From assembly GCA_949297665.1 (NCBI GenBank), contig CASFTO010000076.1:1-55143 (forward strand): DNA of 55,143 nt. The letters run 5' to 3'. The stretch comes from an uncultured Alphaproteobacteria bacterium. Lineage in GTDB: Bacteria > Pseudomonadota > Alphaproteobacteria > RF32 > CAG-239. The first letter of the stretch is position 1, and each line of letters begins with the position of its first letter. Below, one piece after another: positions 26,202 through 36,132 of this stretch. Position numbers and translations under genes: made by a program. The notes below the pieces were generated by a model. The model was not told the origin of the DNA. It ran no database searches and saw only the letters and a program-made list of their open reading frames with translations.

Positions 26202-26594
26202 TTAGGCCTCAGCTGATGTTTCTTCAGCTGCTACGGCGGCTGCTTCCGCTGCGGCTTTGGCCTTTTCTTCTTTTTCTTTAATTCTCTCTAAAGCCTTAGC
26301 TTTCGGAGCAGATTTCTTTGGTTGATTGTGAATTTTCGGTGCTTCACAAATTCCTAAATTCGCAAACAATTTTTGCAATCTTTCTGTTGGTTGTGCACCT
26401 TTAGCAAGCCAAGATCTTACTTTTTCAATATCAAGAACTAATCTGTCTTGATGATCTTGCGGCAATAATGGATTATAAGAACCCAATTTTTCAATAAATC
26501 TACCGTCACGAGGTGCTCTTTGATCGGCAGCTACTACGCGATAGTATGGGTGCTTCTTTGATCCACCGCGAGAAAGTCTAATACGAACTGTCAT
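26202..26594 (-). CDS. rpsP: 30S ribosomal protein S16 with Lys/Ala-rich tail
   Basis: The first 80 residues are classic S16: TVRIRLSRGGSKKHPYYRVV, RDGRFIEKLGSYNP and RVRSWLAKGAQPTERL-like KVRSWLAKGAQPT. The remaining 50 residues form a Lys/Ala/Glu-rich extension, making 130 residues against about 80-90 in Escherichia coli. Such tails are frequent in alphaproteobacterial S16. It lies 40 bases downstream of ffh. Confidence 0.96.
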   Translation of the reverse strand: MTVRIRLSRGGSKKHPYYRVVAADQRAPRDGRFIEKLGSYNPLLPQDHQDRLVLDIEKVRSWLAKGAQPTERLQKLFANLGICEAPKIHNQPKKSAPKAKALERIKEKEEKAKAAAEAAAVAAEETSAEA

Positions 26595-26634
26595 TTTTTT
26601 CCTTTCCAGTTATTTATTTGTTTCGTTCTTCCGC

Positions 26635-28017
26635 TTAAAACGGAAATTTGTTGTTAAACCCGCCAAAGGTATTGCCTCCAAACGGATTATTTTTCATAAA
26701 ACGGGTTGCAAGAGTGCTCATGCCTCCTAACTTTCCCATTCTTTTCATCATGGTTGACATTTGCTCATAGGATTTAAGCAACTTGTTCACTTCATGAACC
26801 TCTACTCCGGCTCCGGCCGCTATTCTTTTTTTACGAGATGCTTTTATTATATCAGGATTGCGGCGCTCGCCTTTGGTCATCGACAAGATTATGGCTTCTT
26901 GCCTTTTCATCATCGCATCGGCATTGGCCGCTTCTATTTGTTCTTTATATTTACTTAATCCGGGGAGCATTCCCATAATATTGGATACGGAGCCCAATTT
27001 CTTCATCTGGCGAATCTGATTGAGCATATCCTCCAAATCAAATTTGCCTTTCATCATCTTTTTGGCCATAGCCTCTGTTTCTTCTTTATCCAGATTTTCT
27101 ACGGCTTTTTCTACAAGACTGACGACATCACCTTTATCTAATATTCTTCCGGCAAGTCTGTCTGCATGAAATTCTTCTATATCTTCTAATTTTTCACCGG
27201 TTCCTAAAAACTTCAAAGGAGCTCCTGAAACCATCTTCATTGATAATGCGGCACCGGCACGAGATGAACCATCTATTCTAGTTAATACCAATCCGGTAAT
27301 ACCGACTTTTTCATTAAATTCTTTGGCGACATTACAAGCCTCCTGCCCTATAAGAGAATCGGCAACCAGTAATGTTTCGGTCGGGTGTGCCAACTTTTTA
27401 ACGGCGGCAACCTCATCCATCAATTTTTCATCTATTTGCAGACGGCCAGCCGTGTCTAAAATCAATACATCATAAACACCTTTTTGACCAGCAGAGATAG
27501 CGCGTTTGGTTATTTCCAAAGGCTTTTCTCCGGCAACTATCGGCAAAACATCCACATTGATTTGTTTACCTAATTGAGCTAGTTGCTCTTGCGCAGCAGG
27601 ACGATAAACGTCTAATGATGCCATTAATACACGTTTATTCTTTTTTAATTTCAAAGCTATTTTTGCCGAGGTTGTAGTTTTACCAGAACCTTGCAAACCA
27701 ACCATCAAAATAACTGCCGGTGGAACTGCTTTGAAATTTAATTCTGTGCTATTGCCTCCCAATAATTCTATCAACTCATCATAAACGATTTTTACGAGTT
27801 GTTGGTCAGGACGGATAGACTTGATAACTTTTTCGCCAAGAGCTTTTTCTTTTACTCTGGCCATAAATTCTTTAATAACGCTCAAGGAAACATCTGCTTC
27901 TAACAAAGCTAAGCGAATCTCTCTTAACCCCTCTTCAATGTCCTTTTCTTTAAGAACACCGCGAGAGCCTAAACGACCGAATATGTCACTCAACTTTGTT
28001 GTTAATGCGTCAAACAT
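26635..28017 (-). CDS. ffh: Signal recognition particle protein Ffh
   Basis: GTPase that binds signal sequences of nascent membrane proteins with 4.5S RNA and docks on FtsY. The 460-residue protein has an N domain (1-~90) and a G domain with GLQGSGKTTTSAKIA, LDTAGRLQID and TRIDGSSRAGAALS. The methionine-rich M domain (about 300-440) contains the signal-peptide groove and MTKGERRNPD. First gene of the five-gene ribosome and SRP operon. Confidence 0.98.
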   Translation of the reverse strand: MFDALTTKLSDIFGRLGSRGVLKEKDIEEGLREIRLALLEADVSLSVIKEFMARVKEKALGEKVIKSIRPDQQLVKIVYDELIELLGGNSTELNFKAVPPAVILMVGLQGSGKTTTSAKIALKLKKNKRVLMASLDVYRPAAQEQLAQLGKQINVDVLPIVAGEKPLEITKRAISAGQKGVYDVLILDTAGRLQIDEKLMDEVAAVKKLAHPTETLLVADSLIGQEACNVAKEFNEKVGITGLVLTRIDGSSRAGAALSMKMVSGAPLKFLGTGEKLEDIEEFHADRLAGRILDKGDVVSLVEKAVENLDKEETEAMAKKMMKGKFDLEDMLNQIRQMKKLGSVSNIMGMLPGLSKYKEQIEAANADAMMKRQEAIILSMTKGERRNPDIIKASRKKRIAAGAGVEVHEVNKLLKSYEQMSTMMKRMGKLGGMSTLATRFMKNNPFGGNTFGGFNNKFPF

Positions 28018-28284
28018 TTGTTTCCTTTTGTTTTTCCTTCATATTAGTAAAAAAAATTGCGCCAGTGTGCGAACCCTCGCTGACTGACGGCACTCCGTAG
28101 AGTGTTATTTTTTACTTAAATCTGTCTAGATACTATGGATTTTTTCCCAAGAGTCAAGTCTTTTTTTAGAACTTTTCCTTTTTTAAATTGCCAACCCTTC
28201 TCTTGAAATTTGTACTTGCATATTCCTTTTTATTTGTTATTATACGCTTAATTTTAATGTATTATCCTTTTTTTGAGAAAAATC

Positions 28285-29874
28285 ATGCCTGAAAATATTG
28301 TGAATAAAAGAAAAACTTTTGCGATTATTTCGCACCCTGACGCCGGTAAAACCACTTTGACAGAAAAACTCCTTCTTTTCGGTGGAGCTATTCAACAAGC
28401 CGGTGCTGTTAAAGCTCGCGGTGAAAACAGACGCGCACACTCTGACTGGATGAAAGTGGAACAGGAACGTGGTATTTCCGTCGCTTCTTCCGTGATGACT
28501 TTCGAATACAAAGATATTACATTTAATCTTCTTGATACTCCGGGACACGAAGACTTTTCAGAAGATACATATCGCGTGCTTACCGCCGTTGATTCCGCTG
28601 TGATGGTTATTGACTCCGCTAAAGGTATTGAAACACAGACTAAAAAATTGTTTGAAGTTTGTCGTCTGAGAAACATCCCTATCCTCACTTTTATTAATAA
28701 AATGGATAGAGAAGGTCTTGACCCGTTTGTACTTCTTGACGATATTGAAAAAACTTTGGCTCTTGATGTCTGTCCGGCAAGCTGGCCTATCGGTAGCGGT
28801 AAAGATTTTCTCGGTTGTTATGACTTACTTAACGACCAACTTATTCTTATGAATAAAACCGGAAATAAAGGACAAATCAATTCCGTTATTGAAACTTGCA
28901 AAGGACTTGATGATCCTAAATTAGATGAACTTCTCCCTGCTCATGCCGTGGCTAAATTGCGTGAGGATGTTTTGATGATTAAAGAACTTTGTCCGCAATT
29001 TGACCTTGATCTTTATCTTGCCGGCGCCCTCACTCCCGTATTTTTCGGTAGCGCTATTAACAACTTTGGGGTTAAAGAAGTCTTGGAAGGTTTGCACTCT
29101 CTTGCGCCTACCCCAAAACCGCAACCGACTGCCGAACGTGAAGTTTCTGCCGATGAGAAAAAAGTTACCGGTTTCATTTTCAAAATTCAGGCAAACATGG
29201 ATCCGAAACATCGTGATAGAATTGCTTTTATGCGTATTTGTTCCGGTCACTTTAAACGTGGTATGACACTCTCACAAATTCGTACCGGTAAACCGATTAA
29301 AATTCCAACTCCGGTTATGTTCCTTGCTCAAGAGCGCGAGTTAGCTGAAGATGCTTACGCCGGTGATATTATCGGTATTCCAAACCACGGACAACTGCGC
29401 ATTGGCGATACACTCACAGAAGGTGAAAAACTACACTTTACCGGTATTCCAAGTTTTGCTCCGGAATTGCTTAAATCCGTACGTGCGCTTGATCCGCTTA
29501 AATCCAAACATCTTGGTAACGCACTTCAACAAATTGCTGAAGAAGGTGGAGCTAGCGTATTCAAGCCGGTTATCGGTTCTGAATGGATTGTCGGTGTGGT
29601 TGGTGTTTTGCAATTTGAAGTTATGGCTGACCGTATTCGTACCGAATTTAATATTCCGGTGGTATTTGAACCAACTCAATACTATACGGCTCGTTGGATA
29701 TCTTCTACCGATAAAAACGTATTGGCTAAATTTATTGATGCTAACCAAGCAAATATTGCACAGGATCACGACGGAGAAACCGTCTTCTTAGCGCGTAATG
29801 CTTGGCACCTTAATAAGGCTAAAGAAGATTTTCCGAAAGTTGAACTGAAAACAACGCGTGAACAAGTTTTTTAA
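28285..29874 (+). CDS. prfC: Peptide chain release factor 3
   Basis: GTPase that recycles RF1 and RF2 from the ribosome after termination. The 529-residue protein has the G-domain motifs FAIISHPDAGKTTLTEKLL, DTPGHEDFSEDTYR and FINKMDREG. RF3-specific segments follow, including SAINNFGVKEVLEGL and ARWISSTDKNVLAKFID. The ATG at 28285 starts MPENIV, the natural N-terminus; an in-frame TTG lies at 28273. The ribosome site is weak. It is divergent from ffh across about 270 bases, in which I see a small hairpin (28091-28095 with 28100-28104) but no RNA gene. Confidence 0.97.
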   Translation: MPENIVNKRKTFAIISHPDAGKTTLTEKLLLFGGAIQQAGAVKARGENRRAHSDWMKVEQERGISVASSVMTFEYKDITFNLLDTPGHEDFSEDTYRVLTAVDSAVMVIDSAKGIETQTKKLFEVCRLRNIPILTFINKMDREGLDPFVLLDDIEKTLALDVCPASWPIGSGKDFLGCYDLLNDQLILMNKTGNKGQINSVIETCKGLDDPKLDELLPAHAVAKLREDVLMIKELCPQFDLDLYLAGALTPVFFGSAINNFGVKEVLEGLHSLAPTPKPQPTAEREVSADEKKVTGFIFKIQANMDPKHRDRIAFMRICSGHFKRGMTLSQIRTGKPIKIPTPVMFLAQERELAEDAYAGDIIGIPNHGQLRIGDTLTEGEKLHFTGIPSFAPELLKSVRALDPLKSKHLGNALQQIAEEGGASVFKPVIGSEWIVGVVGVLQFEVMADRIRTEFNIPVVFEPTQYYTARWISSTDKNVLAKFIDANQANIAQDHDGETVFLARNAWHLNKAKEDFPKVELKTTREQVF

Positions 29875-29900
29875 TTTGTTCTTCTAACCATTTAAAAACG

Positions 29901-29940
29901 ACAAAGCCTCGTCAGTATTTCACTAACGAGGCTTTGTTTT
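29901..29940 (+). terminator. Bidirectional terminator after prfC
   Basis: A perfect 12-bp stem (29901-29912 with 29925-29936) is followed by TTTT and lies between prfC and the convergent unknown gene. Confidence 0.88.
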
Positions 29941-29951
29941 AGAGCGCTTAT

Positions 29952-30392
29952 TTATTCATAAAACTTGGGGTGAAAATTTTGGGCAAATACCTTTTTATCA
30001 ATTCCATTAATTGTAGTAATATTCGGATTTTCCATTATTTCTTGTAACTCTGTGGTACAAAATGTGCTGCGTTCATCTGCCCCCTCTACAAAGGCATTAA
30101 TATTGCCTTTTGCTGCTTTGATATATCTTGACGAGGCTATTTTCCAAACTTTGGTTATTTCTTCCCCAACTTCATCCACTCGCCCATCTAGCCCTAATCC
30201 GATTAGCGCTTGTCCGCAAGGAGTATTATCCAACATTTGTGCGTCTTGATGTTCGCGAATATAGTTTTTTGCATCTTCTTTATTTTTTGAATTTGGCATA
30301 AAGCTGACACTATAAACAACTGCGCTATTCGGTTTGGTCGCAACGCTTTCGTTTTGCGCAATTCTATATGCTTCCGCTATCAGATTATTCAT
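29952..30392 (-). CDS. Conserved-looking protein of unknown function
   Basis: The 146-residue soluble protein begins MNNLIAEAYRIAQ. It has no signal peptide or membrane segment. Notable pieces are VVYSVSFMPNSKNKEDAKNYI, NTPCGQALIGLGLDGRVDEVGEEI and the ending FHPKFYE. Two cysteines are present. I do not recognise a family. Its start overlaps the 3' end of the metallophosphoesterase gene by 8 bases, so it is the second gene of that operon and may act with it. The prfC terminator region closes it. Confidence 0.7.
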   Translation of the reverse strand: MNNLIAEAYRIAQNESVATKPNSAVVYSVSFMPNSKNKEDAKNYIREHQDAQMLDNTPCGQALIGLGLDGRVDEVGEEITKVWKIASSRYIKAAKGNINAFVEGADERSTFCTTELQEIMENPNITTINGIDKKVFAQNFHPKFYE

Positions 30393-31590
30393 CTTTCTTA
30401 TCTTCTTCTACAGTTTCCGGTTCGTTGGCTGTTTCCTTCTTTTTTTCGCCTTTTTGAACTTCTTTGCTTGGCGAAAAATTAAACACCGTAATCTCAGATG
30501 GTGCAAAAATTCTTATCGGAGGCCCCCAATATCTGGTTCCTCTGGATACATACATTTCTACACCGTTTTTGTTATAAAATCCGGCAAGAACTCCATCATT
30601 CGCACGCTCGGTAAAATAATGGAACGGGTAAATTTGTCCGCCATGCGTATGACCGGATAATTGTAAATCAACATTATCTTTCGTTACGCCCTCTGCTATT
30701 TGCGGAGTATGCGACAACAATATCACATAATCATCTTTTTCTGCTTTATACAGAGCATTGCTTACATTTACTTTCATCTTAGCCATTTCAGCGGCTCGGA
30801 TATCCGGAATACCGGCAATATAAATTCCCGTATTTCCTAATTTGGTACCATAATTGTTTAAAAACTCAAAACCAAGTTGCGCAAAGCCAATGCCCCATTG
30901 CATTGCTCCTGAATAAAATTCATGATTGCCTAGGACAACATATACTTTATCCGTCGGGGATAACTGTTTGAGCTCCATCATCTGCGCAAATAACTTTCCG
31001 GGGGTGTTATCTATAATATCTCCAACCAGTACAACCGCATCCGGTTTTAGAGAATTCACTTCATCTACTATTTTTTTTATAGACTTTGGTGATGTATCTG
31101 CATCTATGTGCAAATCAGACAACATTACCACTTTGGTTGCTTCTTTTATTTTTGGGGAACTGATATCATACGTTTTTATTGCCGGCATCTTTTCTGCTTC
31201 ATATAACCCATACAAGCAAAATAGCAGACAGAAAACGATTGTTCCCAGATTTATCTTATTTAATAATGCATTGTTTTTTAAATCCGATACAGGAACTCTT
31301 CTGATAAAATCAATTAAAGCCCACAGCATATCTCGTATGATGGTTATGGCAAATAAGAAAAATACAAATCCAAACCAAAAATACATTATCTTTGTTATAT
31401 AAACAAAACTATCCTCTATCTCCGTACGGTGAAGAGCAAATCCTATTATCGGGGCAAACCACCCGCATGAAACAAACAGAAAACATCCTAATTTGGTATA
31501 CCAATGATACTCCCCATATCCGACATAGGTCTTATATGTTATCGCAATGGCTGCCAATGCCACAACTAAAAAGGCTATTTCTACCGGCAT
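30385..31590 (-). CDS. Membrane-anchored metallophosphoesterase
   Basis: The 401-residue protein has four or so N-terminal hydrophobic helices (within about the first 140 residues). A calcineurin-like phosphoesterase domain follows with the metal motifs in order: MLSDLHID, LVGDIID, VLGNHEFYSG, LLSHTPQIA and LSGHTHGGQIYP. This is the YkuE/YaeI-like arrangement of membrane phosphoesterases, some of which act on lipids. A Lys/Glu-rich tail ends it. GAGGGAG precedes the ATG at 31590 by 9 bases; the ATG at 31611, 7 codons earlier, lacks a site. The unknown gene at 29952 is coupled downstream. Confidence 0.86.
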   Translation of the reverse strand: MPVEIAFLVVALAAIAITYKTYVGYGEYHWYTKLGCFLFVSCGWFAPIIGFALHRTEIEDSFVYITKIMYFWFGFVFFLFAITIIRDMLWALIDFIRRVPVSDLKNNALLNKINLGTIVFCLLFCLYGLYEAEKMPAIKTYDISSPKIKEATKVVMLSDLHIDADTSPKSIKKIVDEVNSLKPDAVVLVGDIIDNTPGKLFAQMMELKQLSPTDKVYVVLGNHEFYSGAMQWGIGFAQLGFEFLNNYGTKLGNTGIYIAGIPDIRAAEMAKMKVNVSNALYKAEKDDYVILLSHTPQIAEGVTKDNVDLQLSGHTHGGQIYPFHYFTERANDGVLAGFYNKNGVEMYVSRGTRYWGPPIRIFAPSEITVFNFSPSKEVQKGEKKKETANEPETVEEDKKDE

Positions 31591-31615
31591 GAATATTCTC
31601 CCTCTTTTCATTATA

Positions 31616-32185
31616 CTATTGCGCTTCAGCTATCTTGTCATTTTCCTTTTTGGGTTTACGAGGCGTCGTTGTTCTTTTTCTGGTTACTCGCTTAGGTTTA
31701 TCTCCTTCTTCAGGCTTCATTTCTTCGGTAATTTCAACAACTTTGAAATTCTTTGCCATGGGCTTTTCTACAGCCGGCAATGTTTCTACATAACCGTTTG
31801 CTTCAGGAATCGGCTCTATCGGCGTTTGTGTTTCTTTATTTTCAGATACGTCTTCTTCCGTTGAGGTTTCGTTACTACCGTTTTCTTCCTCGGCTGTTTC
31901 CGTATTTTCCTCAGGACGATTTTGCGGCTCTTGTCTAGATTGACGCCGCTCGTTTATTTCGGTTACAATCTTTCGATAGTGTTCGGCATATTGTCGATAT
32001 ATTTCCATATCTACATAATTTCCACCGGCTTGGGCTTCTTTGGCCAAATCATTATACTTTCTGATTAAATCCAACGCTGTGCCGCTTATCTTTCCGGCTA
32101 TGCTAACGCTGTCAAATTTATAGTTCAGCGTGTAACCGTTATTGTTACCGCCGTTATTACGAAATCTGTTATTTTGCTTTTTCAT
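31616..32185 (-). CDS. DUF4167 domain protein
   Basis: The 189-residue protein starts with an Asn/Gly/Arg-rich stretch and the DUF4167 core: YKFDSVSIAGKISGTALDLIRKYNDLAKEA and then NYVDMEIYRQYAEHYRKI (in total about residues 20-85). The rest is a Glu/Pro-rich then Lys/Arg-rich disordered tail, possibly nucleic-acid binding. DUF4167 is close to a marker for alphaproteobacteria and usually sits beside prmC, as it does here. Its function is not established. Confidence 0.88.
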   Translation of the reverse strand: MKKQNNRFRNNGGNNNGYTLNYKFDSVSIAGKISGTALDLIRKYNDLAKEAQAGGNYVDMEIYRQYAEHYRKIVTEINERRQSRQEPQNRPEENTETAEEENGSNETSTEEDVSENKETQTPIEPIPEANGYVETLPAVEKPMAKNFKVVEITEEMKPEEGDKPKRVTRKRTTTPRKPKKENDKIAEAQ

Positions 32186-32324
32186 ATATTCCTACATTCA
32201 TCATAGAGCGCTTTGCTCTTTACTATTGATTATCAAAAAAAGGAAACTTTCCGATATGCCTTACTCAAAAAATCGCATATCGCTCACAGTGGTTTATATT
32301 AATTGGTTATTTTTTTTTTGCAAC

Positions 32325-33155
32325 TTATTTTTTTAATATCACACATCTGTTTATTCCGCCTAAATCTTTTACTGTTTTTTCTAAAATTAATCCTTCCTTT
32401 TCAAATATTTCTCCGATTTTTTGAGCTTGTCTTATCCCTGCTTCAATTAAAATATACCCACCTCTTTTTAATAAATTCGGCGCTATTTGCGCTATTTCTT
32501 TATAGCTTTTATATCCATCTTCGCCACCATCCAATGCTACTCTCGGATCGTAGTTCTTGACTTCTTCATCCAAAGTTTCTATTTCTTGACTGGCTATATA
32601 TGGCGGATTGGTCACAATCATATCTATACTTTCTTTTTCTATTTCCAATTGCAGCCATGAGCAATTTTTTAATGCGCATCGCTTTTCTACCTCTAGTCTT
32701 TGTGCATTTTCTTGGGCTACTTTTAATGCTTTCTCTGATATATCCACCCCAATTCCTTTAATGTCAGGGCAATCTTTCAATATTGATAATAGAATACATC
32801 CGCTCCCTATTCCTAAATCCATCACTACGACGTCTTCTCTTCCTTCCAGCAGTTTTATCGCCTCTTCTACTAAAATTTCCGTATCCGGTCGAGGGGTTAA
32901 TACATCTTGGTTGACCTTAAAGACTGATTTATAAAATTCTCTTTCCCCGATTATCTTGTCTAACGGTTCATGATTTAGTCTTCGTTGCAGCATCGCTTTG
33001 ACTTGTTCTTGCTCTGATTGAGTAATTTGGGGATATCGGGGCGCGGCTTGCTTTAGTATAATGTCCGTTTCCAATCGCGGTGACCTTATTCCGCCTTTTA
33101 TTAATGCGGCAATTAATTCTTCCCGTAAATTTCTTTGGCTGTCTTGTTTAAACAT
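32325..33155 (-). CDS. prmC: Release factor glutamine methyltransferase
   Basis: Methylates the Gln of the GGQ motif in release factors RF1 and RF2. The 276-residue enzyme has a helical N-terminal substrate domain, then a Rossmann SAM domain with VMDLGIGSGCILL. The catalytic NPPYIAS motif follows. One base separates it from the rpoH stop, so the two are translated together. In many alphaproteobacteria prfA precedes prmC; here rpoH takes that place. Confidence 0.95.
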   Translation of the reverse strand: MFKQDSQRNLREELIAALIKGGIRSPRLETDIILKQAAPRYPQITQSEQEQVKAMLQRRLNHEPLDKIIGEREFYKSVFKVNQDVLTPRPDTEILVEEAIKLLEGREDVVVMDLGIGSGCILLSILKDCPDIKGIGVDISEKALKVAQENAQRLEVEKRCALKNCSWLQLEIEKESIDMIVTNPPYIASQEIETLDEEVKNYDPRVALDGGEDGYKSYKEIAQIAPNLLKRGGYILIEAGIRQAQKIGEIFEKEGLILEKTVKDLGGINRCVILKK

Positions 33156-33156
33156 T

Positions 33157-34053
33157 CTACGCCGCCATCACTTTTTTGACTTCTGCCGATAATTTATCAA
33201 ATGCTTTCTTTTCAATCTGGCGGACGCGCTCACGGCTGATATTGAAATGAGCGCCGATATCATCCAATGTTATCGGATTTTCCGTCAACATACGGTTCTT
33301 TATGATATATTGCTCGCGTTCATCCAGCTTCTTCAAACATTGTGCCAAAATCTTAGCCTTATATGCTTGTTCCTGACGAGCGGCTAATTTACCCTCTATA
33401 TTTTCGCGACCGTCTATCACCATATCAATTTTTTCGCGACCGTCTTCATCGTCACCGACATTGACATTCAGTGAGCTATCTCCGCCAATACGTCGGTTCA
33501 TCTCGGTTACATCTTTTTCATCAACAACCAATTCTTTAGCTATGGCTTTAACAACCTTTGGCTCTAACTCTTTATTTTCATATATTCCCAAACGAGCTTT
33601 AATGCGGCTTAAGTTATAAAATAGCTTTTTCTGCGCAGCAACCGTACCTATTTTAACCAATGACCATGAACGCAAAATGTAGTCGTTAATTGCAGCTTTT
33701 ATCCACCAAATTGCATAAGTTGCCAAACGAACTTTTTTATCTGTATCAAACTTTTTTACCGCCTGCATCAACCCTAAATTTGCTTCTGAAATTACGTCTG
33801 ACATCGGCAATCCATAACGGCGATATGTTAAAGCAATTTTGGCCGCTAGACGTAAATGTGAGGTTATCAATTTCTGTGCTGCCAATAAATCCCCTTTGGT
33901 TTGAAAATCTTCAATTAATTGTTTTTCTTCACTTTCGCTCAAAACCGGAAAACGCTTAATCTGTTCTAAATAGGTATATAATCCATTTTCCTCAACTACC
34001 ATGGGCAGTTGCGGTTTTGGTTTTACGACAACTAAATTCTTATGTTCACTCAT
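33157..34053 (-). CDS. rpoH: RNA polymerase sigma-32 (heat-shock) factor
   Basis: Directs transcription of heat-shock genes. The 298-residue sigma-70-family protein has region 2 (DVISEANLGLMQAVKKFD, RLATYAIWWIKAAI) and an RpoH-box-like QKKLFYNLSRIK rather than the RpoD counterpart. Region 4 contains LDDIGAHFNISRERVRQIEKKA. Its length is typical of RpoH (about 285-300) and region 1.1 is absent. The box separates it from RpoD, though a second stress sigma of this group cannot be fully excluded. prmC follows after one base. Confidence 0.94.
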   Translation of the reverse strand: MSEHKNLVVVKPKPQLPMVVEENGLYTYLEQIKRFPVLSESEEKQLIEDFQTKGDLLAAQKLITSHLRLAAKIALTYRRYGLPMSDVISEANLGLMQAVKKFDTDKKVRLATYAIWWIKAAINDYILRSWSLVKIGTVAAQKKLFYNLSRIKARLGIYENKELEPKVVKAIAKELVVDEKDVTEMNRRIGGDSSLNVNVGDDEDGREKIDMVIDGRENIEGKLAARQEQAYKAKILAQCLKKLDEREQYIIKNRMLTENPITLDDIGAHFNISRERVRQIEKKAFDKLSAEVKKVMAA

Positions 34054-34122
34054 ACCTTTTCCTTACAGACCTTTTCACCAGTTTTGTTTATTTAGGTGCT
34101 GTCTTTTATTTTCGCAAGCCTT

Positions 34123-34629
34123 TTATTTATACAAAAAGGATGTTTCTTTTCCCGTAGGCTTTAATTCTAAATTTATCACTTCAACGCGATAGCTATCCGA
34201 CTCCGGATATACCAAAAGAAACAACTCACCGGCCTCTTTATTCTGACTTTGATTTTTGCATAATAGCATATTTTCTTCTGCAATACTTTTATTTATCTTA
34301 CGGTCGGCAATAATATCCGATACCGGCTTTGTGGCTTCCGTTTTGTAGTTTGCTATATTTTCTTTAGAAAATTTATCAAGATTGTGTGTCAAAAAATAAC
34401 GATGACGACGCTCTTTTACATTTTTATTCGTGTCATCTTTATAAAATTCGGAAATAAACTCTTTAGTTGCTGATATCAATTTTTCATCTTGACATGTTGG
34501 CATCGGAATTATTTGCTTTTCCACCTGATGAACGATGACTTCTTGTACACCTCCATCTGTCTCTTCAGCATTTACGTATGGTGCAAATAAGCACGCAATT
34601 GCTATCAGTCTAAAGAATTTATTTCTCAT
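34123..34629 (-). CDS. Small secreted protein of unknown function
   Basis: The 168-residue protein has a signal peptide with cleavage near residue 21 (YVNA-EE). The mature part is mostly helical and charged, with two cysteines (in MPTCQDEK and LLCKNQ) that could form a disulfide. It contains FISEFYKDD and a late beta part LFLLVYPESDSYRVEVINLEL. I do not recognise a family. AGGAG precedes the ATG and only 9 bases separate it from the asnS stop, so it is cotranscribed with asnS. A periplasmic location is inferred. Confidence 0.68.
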   Translation of the reverse strand: MRNKFFRLIAIACLFAPYVNAEETDGGVQEVIVHQVEKQIIPMPTCQDEKLISATKEFISEFYKDDTNKNVKERRHRYFLTHNLDKFSKENIANYKTEATKPVSDIIADRKINKSIAEENMLLCKNQSQNKEAGELFLLVYPESDSYRVEVINLELKPTGKETSFLYK

Positions 34630-34638
34630 GTGTTTCTC

Positions 34639-36027
34639 CTAAAAGTTTAATGACTTCGGGGTTCTCGGGAACGGGATAACGTCACGAATATTTGCAATAC
34701 CCGTTAATAACATCATCATACGTTCAAAACCCAATCCAAACCCTGCGTGAGGGACAGAACCATATTTACGAGAATCTAGATACCAACCATAATCTTCTTC
34801 ATGCATACCTAACTCTTCAATACGTTTTTTCAACAATTCGTATCTTTCCTCTCTTTGTGAACCACCGATTAATTCACCAATCCTCGGAACCAAAACATCC
34901 ATAGCCGCAACCGTCTTATTATCATCATTCATACGCATATAAAACGCTTTAATCTCTTTAGGATAATCGCGGACTATTACCGGACGCTTAAAGTGTTCTT
35001 CCGCTAAAAAGCGTTCATGTTCCGTTTGCATATCTATTCCATATTCCGGCTCATACTCAAACTTCTTACTCGATTTTTTCATTATCTCTATCGCTTCCGT
35101 ATATGTTATGCGGGCAAAGCTGTTGTTTTTGATGGTATTCAAAGTATCCATCAATGTCGGATCTACGAATTTTGAAAACAGTTCAATATCATCATGGCAT
35201 TTTTCCATAACTTCCGTTACGCAATAACGTACCATATCTTCCGCTAAATCCATATCATCATGTATATCCGCAAAGGCCATTTCCGGTTCTATCATCCAGA
35301 ACTCCGCCGCATGACGTGCCGTATTCGAATTTTCAGCTCGGAATGTCGGGCCAAAGGTATAAATATCGCCTAATGCACAAGCGTACATCTCGCCATTTAA
35401 TTGTCCCGATACCGTTAAATGCGCCGGCTTGCCGAAAAAGTCTTGGCTGTAATCTATTTCTCCATTCGGTAAACGAGGCGGATTTTTCATATCCAGTGTC
35501 GTTACTTGAAACATCTCGCCAGCGCCTTCACAGTCCGAACCGGTAATAATCGGTGTGTGAACGTATTTAAAACCGCGTTCTTGAAAAAATTTATGTATTG
35601 CATATGACAGCGCCGAGCGAACCCTAAAGGCAGCTCCGTATTTGTTCGTTCTAGGACGAAGATGGGCAATCGTGCGCAGATATTCGTCCGAGTGTTTCTT
35701 CTTTTGCAACGGGAAATCTTCCGGCGCTAAACTATATATTTCAATCTTCTCGGCAACAACTTCGTACTTTTGATTTCCTCCTTGCGACTCTACCAATGCT
35801 CCGGTAATTGCTACAGATGAACCTGTTGAAAGATTTTTAACTTCATTATAATTGGGGAGATTATTATGAGCGATAATTTGCAAATTTTTTAAACATGAAC
35901 CGTCGTTTATTTCTATAAATGAAAAATCTTTGGAATCTCTTCTGGTTCTAACCCAGCCTTTAGCCAAAACTTCCGGTTGTGTTGTTGTTGATTTTAGTAA
36001 ATCTACAATTTTTGTTCTTCTTAACAT
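34639..36027 (-). CDS. asnS: Asparaginyl-tRNA synthetase
   Basis: Charges tRNA-Asn. The 462-residue class II enzyme has an N-terminal OB-fold anticodon-binding domain (about 1-115). Motif 2 lies in the [25 protein letters not shown] region and motif 3 near the end is [12 protein letters not shown]. The latter part reads [11 protein letters not shown], the usual ending. The EPEMAF context and the absence of the inserts of AspRS support asparagine specificity. Confidence 0.97.
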   Translation of the reverse strand: MLRRTKIVDLLKSTTTQPEVLAKGWVRTRRDSKDFSFIEINDGSCLKNLQIIAHNNLPNYNEVKNLSTGSSVAITGALVESQGGNQKYEVVAEKIEIYSLAPEDFPLQKKKHSDEYLRTIAHLRPRTNKYGAAFRVRSALSYAIHKFFQERGFKYVHTPIITGSDCEGAGEMFQVTTLDMKNPPRLPNGEIDYSQDFFGKPAHLTVSGQLNGEMYACALGDIYTFGPTFRAENSNTARHAAEFWMIEPEMAFADIHDDMDLAEDMVRYCVTEVMEKCHDDIELFSKFVDPTLMDTLNTIKNNSFARITYTEAIEIMKKSSKKFEYEPEYGIDMQTEHERFLAEEHFKRPVIVRDYPKEIKAFYMRMNDDNKTVAAMDVLVPRIGELIGGSQREERYELLKKRIEELGMHEEDYGWYLDSRKYGSVPHAGFGLGFERMMMLLTGIANIRDVIPFPRTPKSLNF

Positions 36028-36132
36028 TTTAAATAATTCCCCATTTGTTTAATGTTGTTTTTTAAAGCAATCAGGAGCTTAAAACATTTTGTTTTAAATG
36101 TAAACAGATTTATCCTTTTTATGTTGTTATTG

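Noticed and set aside
28040..28140. Possible 4.5S RNA gene beside ffh
   Set aside because: Only a 5-bp hairpin is present and the conserved SRP RNA loop sequences are missing.
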